The notes beneath the pieces are model-generated. The model was not told the DNA's origin. It did not search any database and saw nothing but the letters and a program-made list of their open reading frames with translations. Shown here in pieces: positions 1-8,200 of a DNA stretch of 45,491 nucleotides. How positions within the stretch are numbered: the stretch's first letter is position 1; every line of letters begins with the position of its first letter. Made by a program: the position numbers and the translations under genes. The DNA is from Bifidobacterium breve (GTDB taxonomy: Bacteria; Actinomycetota; Acidimicrobiia; Acidimicrobiales; Ilumatobacteraceae), in assembly GCA_945901725.1 (NCBI GenBank), contig CAMDLK010000007.1, positions 1-45,491 of the forward strand. The letters run 5' to 3'.

Positions 1-606
1 GCATCTGGCGTGATGGCTGCTTTATTTGACCGTGAGCGAACAGGAAAAGGGCGCGTAGTCTCCACCAGTTTGTTGCGAACAGGTATCTACACCATCGGCT
101 GGGATTTTGGCGTGTACTTGCGTTACGGAAAACGACAAAGCACGCGTCCGCGTCACCGCAACCCTGCACCGCAAGTGAATTGTTATCGCTGTGCTGATGG
201 TCGTGCTTTTTGGTTACTTGGCCTTGAAGCAGACCGTCACTGGCCGGGGTTTTTGAAAGCGATTGATCGTCAAGATTTGGCTGCGGTTGAAAACTTCAAG
301 AATGCGCGAACTCGCGCTGTGAATGCAGAAGAAATCATTGGGGTTCTCGATGCGCACTTTGCAACTCAGGACTACGCATATTGGACCTCTCGGTTTGATG
401 CAGAAGATGTGTGGTGGGCGCCTCTTAACTCAATCCCTGATGCAATCAATGATCCGCAAGTCATAGCGTCGGGAGCATTCATAGATATGACTCCGCAACC
501 TGGCGAGGCGCCGTACCGCGCAGTGAATTCACCTGTTGACTTCGATGGCTACACCCCAACGTATGGGCCGGTGCCAAACCTCGGCCAACACGAACCGAAG
601 TGGTGA
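1..606 (+). CDS. class III CoA-transferase (CaiB/BaiF family), C-terminal part
   Basis: This is the C-terminal part of a family III acyl-CoA transferase, which moves CoA between carboxylic acids through a glutathione-hemithioacetal-like route. The frame is open from base 1 and already reads the conserved block before the C-terminal lobe (ALFDRERTGKGRVVSTSLL), so the 5' end and the catalytic Asp lie left of the window. A GTG/ATG pair near bases 10-15 is internal, not a start. The stretch NCYRCADGRAFWLLGLEADR matches the usual family segment around the small domain, and the tail ends with the typical proline-rich closing segment. It is followed 4 bases later by a VOC gene, probably in the same transcript. 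Family assignment is strong. The substrate cannot be read from this part; a racemase of the same superfamily lies at 15662. Confidence 0.85.
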   Translation, partial: ASGVMAALFDRERTGKGRVVSTSLLRTGIYTIGWDFGVYLRYGKRQSTRPRHRNPAPQVNCYRCADGRAFWLLGLEADRHWPGFLKAIDRQDLAAVENFKNARTRAVNAEEIIGVLDAHFATQDYAYWTSRFDAEDVWWAPLNSIPDAINDPQVIASGAFIDMTPQPGEAPYRAVNSPVDFDGYTPTYGPVPNLGQHEPKW

Positions 607-610
607 CACC

Positions 611-976
611 ATGACCGCTAGCCGTTTAGACATCGTGACATTGAATACTCCTCGTACCGATCAGTTGTCGAAATTCTGGGCTTACCTTCTGGGATTGCAA
701 GAGATTGAACGCGAAGATGGCGATAGGTGGATACTTCTTGGGAACCCAAACGGGGGACGCACTATTGGTTTCCAGCGTGGCGACCATGTCGATGGTTCGA
801 TGCACATAGACCTGTCGTGTTCGACAGATGATTTTACGAATGAGCGTGAACGCATTTTGCATTTGGGAGCGATTGAAACCAGACCAATGCGCAGTGAGCC
901 GTATGGCCTTATTGCAAACTTCGCTGACCCAGATGGCAACTTGTTTGACCTCTGCGCGTATTTCTCTGCCGATTAA
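611..976 (+). CDS. VOC (glyoxalase/bleomycin-resistance) family protein
   Basis: A 121-residue single-module vicinal-oxygen-chelate protein. The ATG at 611 lies 4 bases after the CoA-transferase stop; an in-frame ATG at 536 inside that gene would add 25 unrelated residues and was not chosen. The fold signature is an N-terminal beta strand (LDIVTLNT), a short helix around FWAYLLGL, a central HIDL strand and a C-terminal DPDGNLFDL motif, where VOC metal ligands usually sit. One such protein makes half of a dimeric active site, so it should act as a homodimer. Members include dioxygenases, epimerases and resistance proteins, and nothing here picks the substrate. Coupling to a CoA-transferase hints at small-molecule acyl metabolism (inference). 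It converges on cysQ with 8 bases between stops. Confidence 0.8.
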   Translation: MTASRLDIVTLNTPRTDQLSKFWAYLLGLQEIEREDGDRWILLGNPNGGRTIGFQRGDHVDGSMHIDLSCSTDDFTNERERILHLGAIETRPMRSEPYGLIANFADPDGNLFDLCAYFSAD

Positions 977-984
977 AACTGCAG

Positions 985-1770
985 TCAGCGTGGATCGCGA
1001 CCCCATATTGCATGCAAAATTGCATCGGTGTATTCAGGTCGGCACACAAAGAAATCTGGAAGCCACGTATCTGGCGTGTTGTATTCAAGAGGGGAGCCAT
1101 CAATGCGGCTCACGTGGAGACCAGCAGCAATTGCAACAGCAGCGGGTGCGGCAGAATCCCATTGGTACATTCCGCCATCGTGGACGTAGATATCTGCTTC
1201 GCCCATAAGGATTGACATTGCTTTTGCACCTGCACTGCCTAATCGAAATGCATCGCAATCAAGATGTTCGTTGACGAGCACCGCTGCATAGGGCGCACGA
1301 TTACGTGAGGTAACAAGGCGTGGCTTTTTGCCTACTTTCGGAGGCACGACAACTGCAGGGTCGGTTCCAAACACGGCGTCGATACTGGGAAGAGACACTG
1401 CCCCAGCAGTTAGTGCATCGCGTTCCCACAGGGCAATGTGTACGGCCCAGTCAGCGCGACCTTCGCCGTATTCGTTGGTGCCATCAAGTGGGTCAACAAT
1501 CCACACGCGATCAGACGAAAGTCGACGGCGGTCATCTGCGCCTTCTTCGGAAAGAACTGCGTCGCCAGGGCGCACTGCAGTGAATGCTTCCATGAGAAAG
1601 TTATGAGCAAGTAAGTCGCCAGAGTCTTTCAATTGCCACTGCGTCGTGCCGCGTTCAATAGTTACTTCACGATGTGTTACCAATAGTTGGCCAGTTACTC
1701 GAGCAAGTTCAATTGCAAATTCGTGGTCGCTTAATGAAGTCCACGAATCAAAAAGTTCTGCGTTGGTCAC
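985..1770 (-). CDS. cysQ: 3'(2'),5'-bisphosphate nucleotidase / inositol monophosphatase-family CysQ
   Basis: A 261-residue member of the Li-sensitive, Mg-dependent phosphatase superfamily. CysQ removes the 3' phosphate from PAP (adenosine 3',5'-bisphosphate), the by-product of sulfate assimilation and sulfotransfer; the mycobacterial enzyme also acts on inositol-1-phosphate and fructose-1,6-bisphosphate. The metal-site motifs are present: SEEG with E75-E76, DPLDGT with D93 and D96, and WDSAAP with D205. From memory the sequence follows Mycobacterium CysQ closely over its whole length, including SDRVWIVDPLDGT, HIALW and GSAGAKAM. The ATG at 1770 overlaps the stop of the upstream small membrane protein by 4 bases (ATGA), which suggests translational coupling. 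It is the last gene of the ettA unit. No sulfate-assimilation gene is in the window. Confidence 0.88.
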   Translation of the reverse strand: MTNAELFDSWTSLSDHEFAIELARVTGQLLVTHREVTIERGTTQWQLKDSGDLLAHNFLMEAFTAVRPGDAVLSEEGADDRRRLSSDRVWIVDPLDGTNEYGEGRADWAVHIALWERDALTAGAVSLPSIDAVFGTDPAVVVPPKVGKKPRLVTSRNRAPYAAVLVNEHLDCDAFRLGSAGAKAMSILMGEADIYVHDGGMYQWDSAAPAAVAIAAGLHVSRIDGSPLEYNTPDTWLPDFFVCRPEYTDAILHAIWGRDPR

Positions 1771-2078
1771 TGCTCGCCGCGAGACAAATTAAGAGCATCA
1801 CGCACCAATGACCGAACTTCGACTTCATCGGCACCGGCCTCAACAAGTTTGCGGATACGCAGCTCTACTCGTTCTGCTTCGATTTCATTAAAGACATCGA
1901 GACGTTTGGTTGAAGTTGTGGCGGTAACGGCGATGAGAATGATTGCTGCGATGGCGGTGATCATTCCGAACGTCAATACCCATCCTTCATTGTTTCCACG
2001 AATGGACGACACGATGATTGCGGGCAAGCCTCCTAAGAAAGCACCAAAGCACAATGTTCGAATCAAACGCAACGACAT
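1767..2078 (-). CDS. small two-helix membrane protein
   Basis: A 103-residue protein of unknown function. The ATG at 2078 is 4 bases after the ettA stop; an upstream in-frame start at 2240 lies inside ettA and was rejected. Two hydrophobic segments are visible: about residues 8-26 (CFGAFLGGLPAIIVSSI) and 33-54 (VLTFGMITAIAAIILIAVTA). A charged C-terminal cytoplasmic part follows, rich in Glu, Arg and Val (ELRIRKLVEAGADEVEVRSL), probably a helix or short coiled coil. It overlaps cysQ by 4 bases and so lies in an ettA-this gene-cysQ unit. I do not recognise a named family. Its retention between two conserved genes and the tight spacing support a real gene. Confidence 0.7.
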   Translation of the reverse strand: MSLRLIRTLCFGAFLGGLPAIIVSSIRGNNEGWVLTFGMITAIAAIILIAVTATTSTKRLDVFNEIEAERVELRIRKLVEAGADEVEVRSLVRDALNLSRGEQ

Positions 2079-2082
2079 GTGA

Positions 2083-3759
2083 TTACCGAGAAAGTGGCTT
2101 GTATTTGATGCGGTGAGGCTGATCGGCGGCTGAACCAAGTTCTTTATGGCGCCATGATTCGTATTCAGAGAAGTTTCCTTCGAACCAGCGCACTTGGCTA
2201 TCTCCCTCGAATGCAAGAACGTGTGTGGCGATGCGGTCAAGGAACCAGCGATCGTGACTGATGACTACGGCGCAACCAGGGAACTGATCGAGAGCATCTT
2301 CCAATGCGCGCAATGTGTCAACGTCGAGGTCGTTTGTTGGTTCGTCGAGTAGCAATACGTTTCCACCGCGCTTAAGGACCTTTGCCAAGTGAACGCGGTT
2401 ACGTTCACCACCTGAAAGATCACCCACAAGTTTCTGTTGGTCTGCGCCTTTGAAGTTGAAACTTGCCACATACGCACGACCATGAATTTCACGACCGCCC
2501 ACTTTCATGTGCTCAACGCCTTCTGTGATTTCTTCATACACAGACTTCGCTGGGTCAAGTGAATCGCGATTCTGGTCGACGTAACTGAGTTGAACCGTGT
2601 CGCCAACAGTGACAGTTCCAGAATCTGGCGCTTCTTGGCCGGTGAGCATGCTGAACAACGTTGTCTTACCAGCACCGTTCGGCCCGATGATGCCGACAAT
2701 GCCAGCAGGGGGCAAGGAGAACGAGAGGTTCTCAATAAGCAAACGATCGCCAAACCCTTTGGTGAGGTTTTCGACGTTAATGACATTGTCACCAAGTCGT
2801 GGTCCGGCAGGGATTGCGATTTCTAATTTGTCAGGGCCACGTTCTGCGGCCATTGCTTCTGCGTGCAACTTGTCATACGCAGCAAGACGAGCTTTACCTT
2901 TTGCTTGACGAGCCTTAGGTGACATCTTCACCCACTCAAGTTCGCGCTGCAATGTACGTGTGCGCGTGTCGCTCAGTTTTTCTTCGCCTTCAAGACGAGT
3001 CTGCTTTTGCTCTAGCCATGAGGTGTAGTTGCCTTCGAATGGGAAACCACGGCCACGGTCGAGTTCAAGAATCCAACTTGCGACGTTGTCTAAGAAGTAG
3101 CGGTCGTGCGTAATAGCAACAACTGTGCCTGGGTATTCCTTCAAGAAACGCTCGAGCCAGTCAACGCTCTCTGCGTCAAGGTGGTTAGTAGGTTCGTCGA
3201 GAAGAAGTAGATCGGGGCGTGACAGCAACAAACGGCACAATGCGACACGGCGCTTTTCACCACCAGACAGTTTGGAGACATCAGCGTCGTTTGGTGGGCA
3301 ACGCAATGCATCCATGGCGATTTCCACGTTGCGGTCAAGGCTCCATGCATCGGCTGCTTCGATCTTTGCTTCAAGATCTGCCTGCAGTGCGCCCACTTTG
3401 TCGTAGTCGGCGTCTGGGTCTCCCCACATGGCCATGACTTCGTCGTATTTAACAAGGAGGTCTCGGATGGGGGCTACGCCGTCCATCACATTGCCGAGAA
3501 CGTCCTTAGTCATATCTAGTTGCGGCTCTTGCTCGAGGAGGCCCACGGTGAATCCGGGGGTGAGGCGGGCTTCGCCGGTGTACCCATCGTCTCGGCCGGC
3601 CATGATTCGCAACAAACTGGACTTACCACTGCCGTTTGAGCCGATAACGCCGATTTTGGCCCCTGGATAGAAGGAAAGGGAGATGTTCTCGAGGATGGTG
3701 CGGTCTGGTGGGTAAAACCGAGCCAACTTGTAACAGGTATAGATGAACTCGTGTGCCAT
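2083..3759 (-). CDS. ettA: ABC-F protein EttA, energy-dependent translational throttle
   Basis: A 558-residue soluble ABC-F ATPase with two nucleotide-binding domains and no membrane part. EttA binds the ribosomal E site and gates the first elongation step according to ATP/ADP level. Domain 1 has Walker A GSNGSGKSS (residues 40-48), signature LSGGEKR (164-170) and Walker B LLLLDEPTNHLD (184-195). Domain 2 has GPNGAGKTT (359-367), LSGGER (448-453) and VLLLDEPTNDLD (468-479). The linker at about 241-310, with a basic ARQAKGKAR stretch, is the P-site tRNA interaction motif. Length and the C-terminal HRIKYKPLSR match the E. coli EttA type (555 residues) rather than the antibiotic-resistance ABC-F groups. 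It starts a minus-strand unit, divergent from the PuuD-like gene with 107 bases between the starts. Confidence 0.95.
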   Translation of the reverse strand: MAHEFIYTCYKLARFYPPDRTILENISLSFYPGAKIGVIGSNGSGKSSLLRIMAGRDDGYTGEARLTPGFTVGLLEQEPQLDMTKDVLGNVMDGVAPIRDLLVKYDEVMAMWGDPDADYDKVGALQADLEAKIEAADAWSLDRNVEIAMDALRCPPNDADVSKLSGGEKRRVALCRLLLSRPDLLLLDEPTNHLDAESVDWLERFLKEYPGTVVAITHDRYFLDNVASWILELDRGRGFPFEGNYTSWLEQKQTRLEGEEKLSDTRTRTLQRELEWVKMSPKARQAKGKARLAAYDKLHAEAMAAERGPDKLEIAIPAGPRLGDNVINVENLTKGFGDRLLIENLSFSLPPAGIVGIIGPNGAGKTTLFSMLTGQEAPDSGTVTVGDTVQLSYVDQNRDSLDPAKSVYEEITEGVEHMKVGGREIHGRAYVASFNFKGADQQKLVGDLSGGERNRVHLAKVLKRGGNVLLLDEPTNDLDVDTLRALEDALDQFPGCAVVISHDRWFLDRIATHVLAFEGDSQVRWFEGNFSEYESWRHKELGSAADQPHRIKYKPLSR

Positions 3760-3830
3760 GGTTCTATGAGGTTAGTTCGGCGGTGGCTAGTTCCGCCTGT
3801 CCACCCCTTTGGGCTGTTACCTTAGAGGGT

Positions 3831-3847
3831 TGTCCACAGTCTGGACA
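3831..3847. promoter_or_regulatory. inverted repeat TGTCCA-N5-TGGACA upstream of the PuuD-like gene
   Basis: Perfect 6-base arms, TGTCCA at 3831-3836 and TGGACA at 3842-3847, are separated by CAGTC. The site lies 20 bases before the ATG at 3867 and just upstream of the ribosome binding site AAAGGGA (3854-3860). The position between divergent genes and the dyad symmetry suit a regulator operator or an mRNA hairpin. No regulator gene is adjacent, so the role is open. Confidence 0.35.
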
Positions 3848-3866
3848 CCTAGAAAAGGGAAATTTC

Positions 3867-4634
3867 ATGACCGCAGCTTCGTTGTTTGATCAATATGCAA
3901 TCGGAAACTTTTGGCTCCGATACCTGCATGTCCTTGCCGGAATCACTTGGATCGGTCTGCTGTACTACTTCAACTTCGTTCAGGTGCCAGGCCTCGCTGC
4001 CTATGGCGACGAAGGCAAAGCGCGCAACTTAACAATCACTCACATTGCCACTCGTGCATTGTGGTGGTTCCGTTGGGCATCAATCGCAACACTTGCGACC
4101 GGACTTCTCATTGTTGGTGTGCTTCCTGACTATATGCAGGACTTCATGAATCATGCAGGTTCAGATCCAGCGAATGCCAAGAATGCCGTCATTTCAGTTG
4201 GAATGATTTTGGGAATCTTGATGGCCGCCAATGTATGGATGATCATTTGGAAGAATCAAAAAGTTGTCATTGCAAATGCAGCCAATGTTCTTGCTGGTGG
4301 CGAAGCTAATCCAGATGCTGCAACATGTGGTCGTAAGGCCCTTCTCGCGTCACGCCAGAACATGGTGTTCTCAGTGTCCATGTTGTTTTACATGGTTGGT
4401 GCAGCTCACTATTATTCAGAAGCATTTACAGCAACAACAGGCAATGCCTACACATTTATGTTCATTTCGCTTGCAATCATTGCATTGCTTGAATTGAATG
4501 CAGTCGGAATTTTCGGAGGCATCAAGGCTGGCAACAAGATGTTGTGGCCATACGAGAGCCACAAGAATGCAATCATCTCATCGGTGGTCTTGTGGGTTGT
4601 CTTCTTCGGTCTCTCCGTAGTTTTCATGGGCTAA
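3867..4634 (+). CDS. PuuD-like urate oxidase N-terminal-type membrane protein (no cytochrome c domain)
   Basis: A 255-residue integral membrane protein. The start at 3867 has an AAAGGGA ribosome binding site; an in-frame ATG at 3753 would add 38 non-hydrophobic residues and overlap ettA. Six hydrophobic segments are visible: about 12-35 (LHVLAGITWIGLLYYFNFVQ), 65-90 (ALWWFRWAS then LATGLLIVGVL), 110-132, 165-185, 195-220 and 230-253. The WIGLLYYFNFVQ and ALWWFRWAS blocks recall the membrane domain of PuuD, the urate oxidase linked to respiration, where that domain is followed by a cytochrome c. Here it stands alone. Histidines lie in or near several helices (LHVLAG, ITHIATRAL, GAAHYYSE). No purine-catabolism gene is near, so urate oxidation is only one option; a haem-bearing electron-transfer unit is another. 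Confidence 0.7.
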   Translation: MTAASLFDQYAIGNFWLRYLHVLAGITWIGLLYYFNFVQVPGLAAYGDEGKARNLTITHIATRALWWFRWASIATLATGLLIVGVLPDYMQDFMNHAGSDPANAKNAVISVGMILGILMAANVWMIIWKNQKVVIANAANVLAGGEANPDAATCGRKALLASRQNMVFSVSMLFYMVGAAHYYSEAFTATTGNAYTFMFISLAIIALLELNAVGIFGGIKAGNKMLWPYESHKNAIISSVVLWVVFFGLSVVFMG

Positions 4635-4648
4635 CAACTTCTTCATGT

Positions 4649-4679
4649 AAAAGGGCCGCCCCATTGGGGCGGCCCTTTT
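4649..4679. terminator. bidirectional intrinsic terminator
   Basis: A perfect 14-base-pair stem, AAAAGGGCCGCCCC (4649-4662) against GGGGCGGCCCTTTT (4666-4679), closes a three-base ATT loop. Each strand ends in four T. It lies 14 bases after the PuuD-like stop and 20 bases after the cupredoxin stop read from the other strand, so it can end both transcripts. It is the only strong classical terminator I see in the window. Confidence 0.92.
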
Positions 4680-4699
4680 GCGTTCTGAGAACTCGGTCT

Positions 4700-5074
4700 C
4701 TATTCGACTGTAAGAGTTGCCTTCATGTTGCTGTGACCAGGCACATCACAGATGATTGTGTATGTGCCAGCATCCAATGTCACAGGACCTGAGTCGACGT
4801 CACCGTTTTTGGCGACGACCAATTTGAAGTTCGGAACCTTGGTGTCACCTTTAGCAAGGATGAGTGTGTGACGAATTGAGTCTTCGTTTGAGTAACCCAA
4901 CACCACTGACCCGGCGGTGACGGGGCCGTACGACTCAGCGTCAAAGCGAAGGCCCGATACGGCGGTGACAACGAGGGCGCCAGTTGGCAGAGTTTCTGCT
5001 GGGGCAGAGGTTCCACCACCGCTGCAGGCTGTCAGAAGAGCCACTGAGGCCGTGAAGGAAAGAAGACGTTTCAT
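4700..5074 (-). CDS. cupredoxin-like copper lipoprotein
   Basis: A 124-residue exported blue-copper-type protein. The start at 5074 gives a basic n-region (MKRLLS), a hydrophobic core and a lipobox LTAC with Cys17, followed by a Gly/Ser/Thr linker. An upstream in-frame start at 5131 would bury the signal and was rejected. The mature part is a plastocyanin-like beta sandwich. Candidate type I copper ligands are the His in IRHTLIL and the loop CDVPGHSNM, which supplies Cys, His and Met in the C-X4-H-X2-M spacing of cupredoxins. It should be anchored outside the membrane and pass electrons. It converges on the PuuD-like membrane gene across a shared terminator and is divergent from kgd, with 143 bases between the starts. 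A redox link with the neighbour is a guess. Confidence 0.82.
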   Translation of the reverse strand: MKRLLSFTASVALLTACSGGGTSAPAETLPTGALVVTAVSGLRFDAESYGPVTAGSVVLGYSNEDSIRHTLILAKGDTKVPNFKLVVAKNGDVDSGPVTLDAGTYTIICDVPGHSNMKATLTVE

Positions 5075-5134
5075 GAGACCGAATTTACTAGTGAATTGAT
5101 GCAATAGGTCGGCTCGGAGCGATCTGGGCAAGTA

Positions 5135-5156
5135 CCATTTGTCACGCGGACAATGG
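5135..5156. promoter_or_regulatory. imperfect inverted repeat between the cupredoxin gene and kgd
   Basis: Arms CCATTTGTC (5135-5143) and GACAATGG (5149-5156) flank ACGCG. They pair over eight positions with one bulged T on the left. The site lies in the 143-base divergent gap, 61 bases before the kgd start. It could be an operator serving either gene. I cannot place a convincing -10/-35 pair around it. Confidence 0.3.
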
Positions 5157-5217
5157 CGTCCGTGGCATCAGATGAAATGGTGCCCAAGCGCCCATTAGGG
5201 CAGTGATCGAGGCGACA

Positions 5218-8200
5218 ATGGCAGACATAGCTGACCGTACGCAAGACTTTGGTGCGAACTCATGGCTCGTAGAGGAAATGTACGAGCGATATCGCGCTGA
5301 TCAGAACTCCGTCAGTGAGGCATGGCGCGAGTTTTTCAGCGACTATCGCAGCGCTGCGACCGCCGCTACGTCAGCAGCTTCGACTCCTGCAGCGGCTGCT
5401 TCAGCCGCACCGACGCCTGCAGCAACTCCGTCGCCTCTCGCAAGCTCGAACGGCTCCGTAGTCCCTCAGCCGTCGGCGCCTGTTACTTCGGTGCCGGTTC
5501 CTGAGGGTTCGACTCTCGAGCCACTACGTGGCGTTGGTGCAGCAATTGTGTCCAATATGGAAAAGAGCCTCTCGGTTCCAACGGCCACCAGTTTCCGCAA
5601 TGTGCCCGCGCGCCTCCTGGAAGTCAATCGTAAAGTCATCAACGATTACCGTTCTCTGCACGGTCTTTCAAAAGTCTCGTTCACGCACATCATCGCCCAT
5701 GCCATAGTTCGCGCGATCTCAGATGCTGTCCCGAATATGCGCAATGCCTACGCAGTTGCTGCCGATGGAAAGCCACAACTTGTTCGCAACCCACACGTCA
5801 ACGTTGGGCTTGCAGTCGATGTGGATAAGGGTGATGGCACGCGTGCACTTGTTGTTCCGGTATTGATGAATGCCGACACACTCAGTTTTGCTGGCTTCCT
5901 TGTTGCATACGATGACATTGTTCGCAAAGTAAAGGCCAACAAGCTCACGATTGCTGACTTCCAAGGTGCAAACGTTTCAATTACAAACCCAGGCACCATC
6001 GGCACTGTTCAGTCAGTTCCACGTCTGATGCCGGGACAAGGTGTCATTGTCGGAGTCGGGTCTATTGATTACCCAGCCGAATTCCAAGGCAGTGACCCTG
6101 CAAACTTGAACGCTCTTGGAGTCTCAAAAGTTGTCACGGTGACAAGTACGTACGACCACCGCATCATTCAAGGTGCTGAGAGTGGATTGTTCTTGAAGCG
6201 AGTTCACGAATTGTTGTTGGGTGGCCACGGCTTCTACAACGACATCTTTCGCAGCCTAGAGATTCCATACCAGCCAGTCGAATGGTCATCTGATGCTTCA
6301 CCAATGAATCGTGAAGAAACCATGATGGAAAAGCAGATGCAGGTCAGCACGCTTGTACGCGTTCATCGTGTGCGCGGTCACCTCATTGCAGACATTGACC
6401 CGCTGCATTGGAAGGCACCACGTTTGCCGCGTGAACTAGACCTTGCTACGTACGGTCTCACCATCTGGGACCTTGAACGTGAATTCCTTACGGGCGGGGT
6501 GGCGGGAAGTCACAAGATGACTCTTGACGAATTGCTTGGAGTATTGCGCGATGCCTATTGCCGCACCATCGGTATTGAGTACATGCATATTCAGAACACG
6601 GATGAACAGCGTTGGATTCAATCCAAGGTAGAGGGCGCAACCTTCACGCCAACTCTTGATGAAAAGTTGCGTATTCTCGAACGCCTAAACGCTGCTGAAG
6701 CATTCGAAAAGTTCCTTGCTACCAAATATGTTGGAACGAAGAGATTTGGTCTTGAAGGATCGGAATCCATGATTCCAATCATTGATGAGATCATTTCTGC
6801 TGCCGCTGACCAGAACCTTGACGGCGTTGTCGTCGGTATGCCGCATCGTGGCCGACTGAACGTTCTTGCAAACGTGATGGGCAAGAACTACGAGCAAATC
6901 TTCAAGGAATTTGAAGGCCACATCAGTACTGACTCTGTGCAGGGAAGTGGTGACGTGAAGTACCACCTCGGTGCTCAAGGCACTTACACATCGGCTGCTG
7001 GAAACACAATCGACATTGAATTGGCCGCAAACCCAAGCCATTTGGAAACTGTCAATGGTGTTGTTCTCGGAATGGTTCGTGCGCAACAAGACAAGATTGA
7101 ACCTCCATTTGCGTTTAGTGTTCTGCCGCTTCTGATGCATGGTGATGCTGCTTTTGCAGGACAAGGCATTGTTGCTGAAGGTCTTGCCATGAGCGATATC
7201 TCCGGTTACCGCGTGGGTGGCACCATTCACTTAGTTGTTAACAACCAAATCGGTTACACAACAGCACCGAAGTATGCGCGTTCGTCGATGTACGCCACCG
7301 ATGTTGCAAAGACTGTTCAGGCGCCGATCTTCCATGTGAACGGCGATGACCCAGAAGCATGTGCCCGCGTTGCGCGCCTTGCATTCGAATACCGTCAGCA
7401 TTTCCATAAGGATGTTGTTATTGACATGCTTTGTTACCGCTTGCACGGTCATAACGAAGGCGATGATCCGAGCTACACACAGCCATTGATGTACAAGGCC
7501 ATTGCAGAAAAGCGCAGTGTTCGCAAGATGTATGTCGAGCAGTTGGTCAAGCGTGGCGACATCAGCCTTGAAGTTGCAGAACAGGTTCTGCAGGATTATC
7601 AGAGCAAGCTTCAGATTGCGCTTGACGACACTCGGTCACATGCGCCTGAAAAGGTGAAGGCTGCAAAGCCGCCAGTGCCAGTTGGCGTATTGCCTCATGT
7701 GAATACTGCTATCGACAAAGCAACATTTGATCGAATCTTTAGTCAGTTGACGAATTACCCAGCCGACTTCACCCCGCATCCGAAGCTTGTTCGTCAGTTC
7801 GCAGCGCGCGAAGCAGCTTTCGAAAAAGATGGCGACTTTGAATGGGCAATAGGCGAAGCACTTGCCATTGGTTCATTGCTGTTAGAAGGTTTTGACGTTC
7901 GTTTGATGGGTGAGGATTCCCGTCGCGGAACATTCGCACATCGTCACGCTGCGTTAGTCGATTACGAAAATGAAACCGACTTCATTCCTTTGCAGCAGTT
8001 GCCAGGTGCAACAGGAAAGTTCTGGGTCTACGACTCGCTCTTGTCTGAGTACGCAGCACTTGGTTTCGAATACGGCTATGCGCACACGAATCGCAACACT
8101 CTCACCATGTGGGAAGCACAGTTCGGTGACTTCATTAACGGCGCACAGATTGTGCTCGACCAATACCTGGTGGCAGCTGAAGATAAATGGAAGCAACAGA

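Noticed and set aside
6685-7230. 181-residue minus-strand frame inside kgd
   Set aside because: Shadow of a strongly conserved E1 region, with irregular composition and no motif.
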